From: Deltaproteobacteria bacterium
Lineage (GTDB): Bacteria > Desulfobacterota > Desulfobacteria > Desulfobacterales > C00003060
NCBI GenBank assembly: GCA_019309815.1
Contig: JAFDFO010000268.1
Coordinates: 1 to 6,193, forward strand
Direction: 5' to 3'
Length of the DNA: 6,193 nucleotides
Numbering within the stretch: the first letter of the stretch is position 1; every line of letters starts with the position of its first letter. Below the pieces are notes generated by a model that worked only from the letters and a program-made list of their open reading frames with translations, was not told the origin of the DNA and made no database searches. Made by a program: the position numbers and the translations under genes. Positions 1 to 4,751 of this stretch are shown here, piece by piece.

Positions 1-78
1 AGGCACTAAACGCTAGGCAAACTGTTTGACCATAGATGATCGGGTTGAGTTAACGTTCTAGTAACTAGGAGAAAAGCG

Positions 79-1152
79 ATGGTTTCCTTATATATCGGAT
101 CCACAAAGGGATATTCCGGGAAGAACTTGACGGTCATGGGAATCGGGCAGCGATTTCTTAAAGATGGGCTCAAGGTGGGATATTTCAAGCCCTTTGGCCG
201 GCTGCCGATGAAGGTAGACAGTGTCCTCACCGACAAGGACGCCTGGTTTATCCACAGGGCACTCTCGCTGGAAGATCCTGTAGAAACGCTCTGCCCGGTG
301 GTCATGACGCAGGACATGATGGTCGAAAGCTGCCGTGATGAATGCCCGGGATTGGACTTGAAGATCCAAGAGGCCTTTGACGTAGTATCAAAAGGAAAAG
401 ACATTGTCCTGATTGGCGGTGCAGGCACCCTCGAGTCGGGTAAGCTCCTCAACGTCTCCGGGTTTGACGTCATTGAAAAACTTGACTCCAAAGTACTCCT
501 CGTAGATCTCTATGAAAGGGAATTCTATCTGGATGTTGTCCTGGATGTCAGTGAACGCCTCAAAGAACGCCTTGCCGGGGTCATCCTGAACAGGGTTGAG
601 GCAAGTTATCTGGAGGAAACCGAGGAACTGATCCGCCCTTTCCTGGAGCGAAGAGGCATAGCAGTCTTTGGCTCCCTCCCCTACAACGCCGTGCTCGGGT
701 CAGTCATGGTTGCAGACATTGTGGACGCCCTGGCTGGAGATGTACTATGCTGCCGGGACAAACTGGACGGCCTTGTAGAGCACTTTCTAATTGGCGGGAT
801 GCAGGTGGACCGGGCGCTTGAGTACATCAGGAAGGCCCGAAACAATGCAGTGATCGTGGGAGGTGATCGGGCCGATATTCACCTGGCTGCGATAGAGGCA
901 GGGACCCAATGCCTAATCCTGACCGGCAATCTCTATCCAAATGAAATCGTGATCTCCAAGGCTGAGGTCACGGGGATACCGATGGTCGTCGTCCGCGGTG
1001 ACACCTTTTCGGTGGCCAAGAAGGTCGAAGAGCTGTCCAGCAAACTCCGCCTTCGCGAAAAGGAAAAGGTTGACAGCGGCATTCGCCTGATCGAAGAGAG
1101 GGTAGGCTTCAAGAGATTGTATGAAGGCCTGGGCATCAAGCCTTTGAATTGA
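79..1152 (+). CDS. P-loop / DRTGG-domain protein, phosphotransacetylase N-terminal-like
   Basis: This 357-residue cytosolic protein has the two-part layout of BioD/CobQ-like ATPase domains joined to a DRTGG domain, as in the N-terminal region of long phosphotransacetylases (Pta). It has no acetyl/butyryl-transferase domain, so it should not be called Pta. Residues 4-16 form a P-loop (IGSTKGYSGKN after a beta strand). The position that is Ser/Thr in a canonical Walker A is Asn16. GYFKPFG at 34-40 and a hydrophobic strand ending in GGAG (110-116) fit the dethiobiotin-synthetase-like fold, and LAGVILNRV at 165-173 fits its later strand. The DRTGG part runs from about 205 to 320, with GGDRADIHLAA at 261-271 and LTGNLYPNEIVISKAE at 281-296. 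The start is ATG 79, preceded by AGGAGA at 67-72 with good spacing. The family often sits near acetate or acyl-CoA metabolism genes, but none is visible here. A regulatory nucleotide-sensing role is inference; the exact function is unknown. No frame damage is seen. Confidence 0.85.
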   Translation: MVSLYIGSTKGYSGKNLTVMGIGQRFLKDGLKVGYFKPFGRLPMKVDSVLTDKDAWFIHRALSLEDPVETLCPVVMTQDMMVESCRDECPGLDLKIQEAFDVVSKGKDIVLIGGAGTLESGKLLNVSGFDVIEKLDSKVLLVDLYEREFYLDVVLDVSERLKERLAGVILNRVEASYLEETEELIRPFLERRGIAVFGSLPYNAVLGSVMVADIVDALAGDVLCCRDKLDGLVEHFLIGGMQVDRALEYIRKARNNAVIVGGDRADIHLAAIEAGTQCLILTGNLYPNEIVISKAEVTGIPMVVVRGDTFSVAKKVEELSSKLRLREKEKVDSGIRLIEERVGFKRLYEGLGIKPLN

Positions 1153-1182
1153 ATATTGTCGATTGAAAATTGAAGATTGAAA
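1148..1182. repeat. 7-bp tandem array, consensus ATTGAAA (5 units)
   Basis: Five consecutive heptamers are in perfect phase: ATTGAAT, ATTGTCG, ATTGAAA, ATTGAAG, ATTGAAA. The first unit contains the TGA stop codon (1150-1152) of the preceding gene, so the array begins inside the coding end and runs into the gap. A period of 7 is incompatible with a conserved coding repeat. Function is unknown. Confidence 0.75.
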
Positions 1183-1228
1183 AACCAACGAACACTTAGG
1201 ATTGTGATCCCACAAGATATGCTCTTAT

Positions 1229-1256
1229 CGGACAACGGTGAACGGTGAACGGCCGA
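1229..1256. repeat. 7-bp tandem array, consensus CGGTGAA (4 units)
   Basis: Units are CGGACAA, CGGTGAA, CGGTGAA and CGGCCGA. The two middle units are identical and the flanking ones degenerate. It lies in the gap between the DRTGG gene and rmuC. The sequence is unrelated to the neighbouring arrays but has the same period. Confidence 0.65.
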
Positions 1257-1339
1257 AGATTTCTCCCAGAGCCTCCTTGCTAATTATAAACTTAGCTTTT
1301 CGGTGTGTCCACTAAATGGGGTAAGATCAAAAAACACGC

Positions 1340-1360
1340 CATGCGCTATGCGCCATGCGG
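1340..1360. repeat. 7-bp tandem array, consensus CATGCGC (3 units)
   Basis: Units are CATGCGC, TATGCGC and CATGCGG, preceded by a weaker partial unit at 1333-1339. The array ends 35 bases before the rmuC start and is the third distinct heptamer array in this gap. Confidence 0.65.
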
Positions 1361-1395
1361 CTGACAGGTTCAACCTACTCTAGACAATAGGCATC

Positions 1396-2931
1396 ATGCA
1401 ACTCGCAAACTATATCCTCCTATTTCTTTTAGGCCTCTCCCTTGGCGGCCTCATTGCCTGGCTGGTGGCAAAATCAAGCATCGGTGGGCAATTGACAGCG
1501 GCCGTGACCCAAAGCCGCGGGGAACTCGCAAGGCTCGAAGAAGTCATCCACGGCACACGAAAAGAGCTTCAGGACAGAAACGCCAGAGTTTCCGATCTTC
1601 AGGCAAAGCTCGACCAGGCCGAAACGCGCATCCTAAAGACCTCAGAAGAGCGCTCCGCGGCCAACGCCAGGCTTGAGCAAATGCAACAGGTCGAACAGTC
1701 CCTTGATGAAAAGGCAAGTGAAATCAAGGCATTGAACGCGACCCTTACCGACTTGAAAGAAAAACACGCTGTCCTGGAGACGGTTATAGAAAAGGAGCGG
1801 ACAGCCACCCAGGAAAAGCTGCAGTTGCTTGAAAAGGCCCGAGAAGAGCTCACCGACACCTTCCAGGCACTCTCAGCCAGGGCATTGAAGAACAGTCACG
1901 AATCTTTTCTTGAACTGGCCAAGGCAACGCTGTCCAAGTATCAGGAAGGGGCCAGCCGGGATTTGGAGCTGCGCCAAAAAGAGGTGAAACAACTCGTAGG
2001 GCCCGTGAGAGAATCTTTGGAGAAATTCGACCAGCACGTCCAGGAGATGGAGCGGAGTAGACAAAAGGCTTACGGCGGCCTGTCTCAGCAGGTTGAGTCC
2101 CTCATGACCAGCCAGCAGCAGCTCCATAAAGAGACCGCCAATCTGGTCAAGGCGCTCAGAACCCCCCAGGTGCGAGGAAGGTGGGGAGAGCTTACCCTAA
2201 GAAGAGTTGCTGAATTGGCCGGTATGTTGAGATACTGTGATTTCTACGAACAGGAGACCATAGACACGGAGGAAGGTCGCCTGCGACCGGACATGATCGT
2301 AAGGCTCCCGAACGAAAGACAGATCGTTGTCGATTCCAAGGCACCCCTCCTCGCTTACCTGGAAGCACTGGAAGCACCAACAGAAGATGAAAGAGTAAAC
2401 AAGTTAGTGGTTCATTCGAAACAGATCCAGGCCCACATGCATAAGCTGGGCCAGAAGAGTTACTGGGAACAGTTCCATCCGACGCCTGAATTCGTGGTTC
2501 TCTTCATTCCAGGGGAGAATTTCTTTAGCTCAGCCCTGGAACGCAATCCCGGCCTCATTGAAGAAGGGGTAAGCAAGGGTGTGATACTGGCCACGCCAAC
2601 GACCTTGATATCCCTCCTGAAAGCAGTGGCCTTTGGTTGGCGACAGGAAACCATGGCAAAGAACGCGGAAGCCATCAGTCGTCTGGGCAAAGAGCTCCAC
2701 GAAAGACTCAGCACCATGGCAGAACATCTCCAGAATCTTGGAAAGAATATTGAGAAGTGTGTGTCGACCTATAATCAGGTCATCGGCTCCTTTGAACGGC
2801 GCGTGCTCACGACAGCCCGAAGATTCAACGAACTGGGCGTCACAGGAAGAGACGGCGCGGAGATCCCTGATTTGAGCCCCACGGACAAAACCACCCGAAA
2901 GGTCACCCTCCCGACAACTAAAAGTGCCTAG
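1396..2931 (+). CDS. rmuC: DNA recombination protein RmuC
   Basis: This 511-residue RmuC-family protein is of typical length and architecture. An N-terminal membrane helix (about residues 5-24, rich in Leu/Ile/Gly) is followed by a long charged, heptad-like coiled coil (about 35-160) and the conserved RmuC domain (about 200-480). Signature blocks are VRGRWGELTLRRV at 259-271, RPDMIVRLPN at 297-306, VVDSK at 311-315 and FIPGENFFSSAL at 370-381. Asp299, Asp313 and Lys315 fit the PD-(D/E)XK nuclease-like core predicted for this family. In E. coli, loss of rmuC raises recombination at inverted repeats; the biochemical activity remains poorly defined. The start ATG 1396 puts the membrane helix at the N-terminus, but its Shine-Dalgarno is weak (AATAGG just upstream). 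The last codons, KSA and TAG, fall in a 9-bp direct repeat. The gene stands alone with wide gaps on both sides, so it is probably transcribed separately. Confidence 0.95.
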   Translation: MQLANYILLFLLGLSLGGLIAWLVAKSSIGGQLTAAVTQSRGELARLEEVIHGTRKELQDRNARVSDLQAKLDQAETRILKTSEERSAANARLEQMQQVEQSLDEKASEIKALNATLTDLKEKHAVLETVIEKERTATQEKLQLLEKAREELTDTFQALSARALKNSHESFLELAKATLSKYQEGASRDLELRQKEVKQLVGPVRESLEKFDQHVQEMERSRQKAYGGLSQQVESLMTSQQQLHKETANLVKALRTPQVRGRWGELTLRRVAELAGMLRYCDFYEQETIDTEEGRLRPDMIVRLPNERQIVVDSKAPLLAYLEALEAPTEDERVNKLVVHSKQIQAHMHKLGQKSYWEQFHPTPEFVVLFIPGENFFSSALERNPGLIEEGVSKGVILATPTTLISLLKAVAFGWRQETMAKNAEAISRLGKELHERLSTMAEHLQNLGKNIEKCVSTYNQVIGSFERRVLTTARRFNELGVTGRDGAEIPDLSPTDKTTRKVTLPTTKSA

Positions 2932-2940
2932 AATGCCTAA
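2923..2940. repeat. 9-bp direct repeat across the rmuC stop codon
   Basis: AGTGCCTAG at 2923-2931 is followed directly by AATGCCTAA at 2932-2940, 7 of 9 bases identical. The first copy supplies the last two sense codons and the TAG stop of rmuC. It resembles the other short tandem arrays here but has a period of 9. With only two copies, chance is not excluded. Confidence 0.45.
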
Positions 2941-2967
2941 AGTTAAAAGACGTTTTGCCTTTTTCAC

Positions 2968-2995
2968 TTTCAGCTTTCAGCCTTCAGCTTTGAGC
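2968..2995. repeat. 7-bp tandem array, consensus TTTCAGC (4 units)
   Basis: Units are TTTCAGC, TTTCAGC, CTTCAGC and TTTGAGC, in exact phase in the gap after rmuC. They are followed by a run of seven T (2996-3002). The last units give a four-base AGCT/AGCT hairpin before the T run, which is too weak to call a terminator. Confidence 0.7.
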
Positions 2996-3005
2996 TTTTT
3001 TTGTT

Positions 3006-3026
3006 CCGCACTCCGCATTCCGAGTC
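3006..3026. repeat. 7-bp tandem array, consensus CCGCATT (3 units)
   Basis: Units are CCGCACT, CCGCATT and CCGAGTC, a degenerate short array directly downstream of the TTTCAGC array. It is the second array in the rmuC-trkA gap. It is weaker than the others but again has period 7. Confidence 0.5.
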
Positions 3027-3040
3027 CTCATTCGATATTA

Positions 3041-3070
3041 TTGACTTGCGTGCCACTGCCATAGTATTCA
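3041..3070 (+). promoter_or_regulatory. Candidate sigma-70 type promoter for trkA
   Basis: TTGACT at 3041-3046 matches the -35 consensus at five of six positions. The downstream AT-rich block CATAGTATTCAAT offers only mediocre -10 hexamers (TAGTAT at 15-base spacing or TATTCA at 18-base spacing). The position, about 40-70 bases before the trkA start, is sensible. The weak -10 keeps confidence low. Confidence 0.3.
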
Positions 3071-3093
3071 ATTACCCCTGAAGTCAGCTGCCC

Positions 3094-3100
3094 AGAGGGA
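3094..3100 (+). promoter_or_regulatory. Ribosome binding site for the TTG start of trkA
   Basis: AGAGGGA lies nine bases before TTG 3110. It selects this TTG as the original trkA start. The translation from it immediately gives the TrkA-type nucleotide-binding loop, and no in-frame ATG fits. Confidence 0.6.
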
Positions 3101-3109
3101 GAATCTACA

Positions 3110-3310
3110 TTGAAAATTATAATAGTCGGTGCCGGAGAGGTCGGGTACAACATCGCACGCCGCCTCTCAATGGAAAACAAGGACGTTGTTGTCATTGACA
3201 AGGGACGATCCAGGGCTTTGGAAGCAGTCCCGCCATGCTTGAGGAAGCAGGCATCAAAGCAGCTGACATCCTGGTGGCTGTCACGGACAGCGATGAAACA
3301 AACCTGGTAG
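3110..3310 (+). pseudogene. trkA: trkA 5' fragment (broken first Rossmann fold)
   Basis: Translation from TTG 3110 gives KIIIVGAGEVGYNIARRLS, then VVVIDK. This is the start of a TrkA N-terminal Rossmann fold, with the GxGxxG nucleotide loop at residues 7-12 and the ribose-binding Asp30. TrkA similarity stops at about residue 36-38 (3215-3223). From there this frame reads unrelated residues to a stop ending at 3310. The correct TrkA continuation, GSSPAMLEEAG, lies in the frame one base behind from 3220. Compared with the usual TrkA spacing, roughly 15 residues (the third strand and its lead-in helix) are absent. A net loss of 3n+1 bases, near 43, would explain both the gap and the frame change. 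This is one gene with the ORF at 3235-4431. The break could be a genuine mutation or a collapsed assembly. Confidence 0.75.
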
Positions 3311-4431
3311 CCGCTCTTTTCTGCAACATCCTGTCCCCGACAACCATGAAGCTTGTTCGCATCAGGGGCGAAGAATACCTTTCGCACGAGGAAGCCTTGA
3401 ACGGGCCGCCTTATGCCATCGACGTGATCATTAACCCGGAGGCTGAGGCGGTAAAGAAGATTGAGAGGCTTCTGGAGCTGCCTGGAGCGGTGGACGTGGG
3501 TGAGTTTGCAGAGGGCCGTATTAAGGTGATCGGCATTCGACTGGACTCAGATTCTCCTGTCCTCGGAACCAAGCTCATCGCCCTGAGGGAAAAGACCGGA
3601 AGTAAGCAGATCTTGGTAGCAGCAATCAACAGGGATGAAGAGCTCATCGTCCCCTCGGGCAAAGACGAACTCCTGGAAGGGGACCTGATCTACCTGGTTT
3701 CAGAAGAGAAAAACGCTGAGGACGCCCTCAAAATCTTCGGCAAGCAGGATGAGTCTTTTAAGAAAATCCTTATTGTGGGTGGGGGCAATTTAGGATTCAA
3801 GTTAGCCAAAGCGCTTGAAGGGTACCCGATACACACCAAACTGATCGAAAAGGACGTGGCCCGGTGTAATATGTTGGCAGAAGCCCTCGACAAAGTCGTT
3901 GTCCTTCTGGGCGACGGTTCTGACAAGGAGCTCCTGCGGGAAGAAAACGTCCAGAGCATGGACCTGATCGCCACTCTTACCGAAGACGAGGAAACCAACA
4001 TCCTGATATCCTTGCTGGCCAAGCAGATGGGGGCACGAAAAGCCCTGACCCGTATCAGCAAGTTCAGCTATTTGCCCCTCGTTTCTGCCATTGGTCTCGA
4101 ACATGTGGTAAGTTCCCGGCTGGCAGCGGTCAATACCGTCCTGCAGTACATCCGAAGGGGCCGGGTGCTTTCCGCCATGGCACTCAAGGGTGAAGCTGCC
4201 GAGGTGATAGAGGCGGTTGCACTCGAAACCTCTGATATCGTTGGAAAACCTATCAGCCAGATTCCGTTTCCCAAGGGTGCCCTGGTTGTGGCCATCATCC
4301 GTGGAGACCAGGTCATCGTCCCAACAGGCGACAGCACCATCCTCCCGCAGGATCGGATTGTTGTCTTTGCTGCCCGCAAAACCATTCCCCAGGTTGAAAA
4401 GGCCCTCATGGTCAAGCTGGAATATTTCTAA
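3235..4431 (+). CDS. trkA: Trk potassium uptake protein TrkA, main ORF lacking its N-terminus
   Basis: TrkA is the cytosolic regulatory subunit of Trk K+ uptake. It binds nucleotides and gates the TrkH channel. This 398-residue ORF contains the family from just after the first nucleotide loop: the rest of RCK-N 1 (LEEAGIKAADILVAVTDSDE at 2-21), a TrkA-C domain (about 95-165), a second Rossmann domain starting KKILIVGGGNLG (176-187) with GDGSD at 227-231, and a second TrkA-C domain (about 320-395). Intact TrkA proteins have about 450-460 residues. The missing part is the fragment starting at TTG 3110 in another frame. The frame stays open upstream of ATG 3235, giving GSSPA before the Met, so the Met is internal to the ancestral protein rather than a true start. 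TGGAAG about ten bases upstream could allow internal initiation, but that product would lack the first GxGxxG loop. trkH lies 320 bases downstream. Identity is certain; whether it functions is doubtful. Confidence 0.9.
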   Translation: MLEEAGIKAADILVAVTDSDETNLVAALFCNILSPTTMKLVRIRGEEYLSHEEALNGPPYAIDVIINPEAEAVKKIERLLELPGAVDVGEFAEGRIKVIGIRLDSDSPVLGTKLIALREKTGSKQILVAAINRDEELIVPSGKDELLEGDLIYLVSEEKNAEDALKIFGKQDESFKKILIVGGGNLGFKLAKALEGYPIHTKLIEKDVARCNMLAEALDKVVVLLGDGSDKELLREENVQSMDLIATLTEDEETNILISLLAKQMGARKALTRISKFSYLPLVSAIGLEHVVSSRLAAVNTVLQYIRRGRVLSAMALKGEAAEVIEAVALETSDIVGKPISQIPFPKGALVVAIIRGDQVIVPTGDSTILPQDRIVVFAARKTIPQVEKALMVKLEYF

Positions 4432-4460
4432 ATGTTACGTCTCACGAATAACTTGCATAG

Positions 4461-4492
4461 TCTTCTGGATCGCACAGGGTCCCCAAAGAAGA
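4461..4492 (+). other. Possible stem-loop after trkA
   Basis: TCTTC (4461-4465) can pair with GAAGA (4488-4492). Inside, GGATC (4467-4471) can pair with GGTCC (4478-4482) with one G-U pair, leaving the loop GCACAG. No T run follows, so it is not a standard intrinsic terminator. It may be a processing or pausing structure, or chance. Confidence 0.25.
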
Positions 4493-4499
4493 TCCTATA

Positions 4500-4676
4500 A
4501 ATCCGAAATACGAATATCGAAATACGAAACAATGACCAAATGTTCGAAATCCAAATGATCAAAACACCCAGCTTAAAGAGCTTAAATGAGCAATCATGCC
4601 TGAGGTCAGTTGTTTAGAACATTGGAAAATTCGGATTTGGGTATTGTTTCGAGTTTCGAATTTCGTGCTTCGAATT
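4500..4676. repeat. Large imperfect inverted repeat (MITE-like or hairpin element)
   Basis: The left arm 4500-4566 (67 bases) matches the reverse complement of the right arm 4611-4676 (66 bases), with one small gap. The first 42 aligned positions have 33 matches, including the 9-base block CGAAACAAT and later CCAAAT. The inner ends again agree (12 of the last 16). The 44-base centre holds a 9-bp direct repeat, AGCTTAAAG (4570-4578) and AGCTTAAAT (4579-4587). In RNA it would form a long bulged hairpin. There is no transposase and I see no clear target-site duplication. A non-autonomous mobile element is one reading; an intergenic structural repeat is another. Confidence 0.7.
4504..4531. repeat. 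7-bp tandem array, consensus CGAAATA (4 units), left arm
   Basis: Units are CGAAATA, CGAATAT, CGAAATA and CGAAACA, in exact phase. This array makes up the outer half of the left arm of the large inverted repeat. Confidence 0.7.
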
Positions 4677-4681
4677 TTGCA
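4647..4681. repeat. 7-bp tandem array, consensus TTTCGAA (4-5 units), right arm
   Basis: Units are TTTCGAG, TTTCGAA, TTTCGTG and CTTCGAA, with a decayed fifth unit TTTTGCA. It is the complementary-strand counterpart of the left-arm array, so the inverted repeat consists largely of two opposed heptamer arrays. Confidence 0.7.
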
Positions 4682-4751
4682 TTTTAGCCACTCAACACGG
4701 AATTTGTGTTTGCTTTGACGATTGTAGATAACTCCTGAGAAACGACACAAA

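Larger units (their letters stand above)
4432..4751. other. Gene-free gap between trkA and trkH
   Basis: I find no convincing coding region in these 320 bases. They hold a possible small stem-loop just after trkA and a large imperfect inverted repeat with heptamer arms. About 75 AT-rich bases then lead to trkH. The trkH Shine-Dalgarno is weak (GAGA at 4737-4740). No clear promoter is seen. Without one, trkH would depend on read-through from trkA. Confidence 0.6.

Noticed and set aside
26..54. TTGACC as a -35 element for the first gene
   Set aside because: No acceptable -10 hexamer exists at 16-18 bases (best GTTAAC or TTAACG), and the window begins too close to judge whether the gene is in an operon.
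6..491. 161-codon minus-strand ORF and similar long antisense ORFs opposite rmuC, trkA and trkH
   Set aside because: They are rich in Ser/Arg/Pro or low in protein-like pattern, overlap clearly conserved genes and have no ribosome binding site. They are frame shadows.
1279..1300. GCTAA/TTAGC inverted repeat followed by TTTT, a possible terminator after the DRTGG gene
   Set aside because: The stem has five pairs with only two G-C, the loop is eight bases and the T run is four. That is too weak to call an intrinsic terminator.
1148..1360. Period-7 arrays as a degenerate CRISPR
   Set aside because: Repeats are contiguous 7-mers without spacers and no cas gene is present.
2986..3002. AGCT hairpin plus seven T after rmuC
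   Set aside because: The stem is only four pairs with a three-base loop and is a by-product of the TTTCAGC array. Some termination is possible but unsupported.
3043..3059. Minus-strand TGGCAC resembling a sigma-54 -24 element
   Set aside because: The required TTGC-type -12 element at the right spacing is absent, and no gene on that strand would use it.
3235..4431. Programmed ribosomal frameshift joining the two trkA frames
   Set aside because: About 15 conserved residues are missing at the junction and I see no slippery heptamer at the overlap, so a deletion explains the data better.
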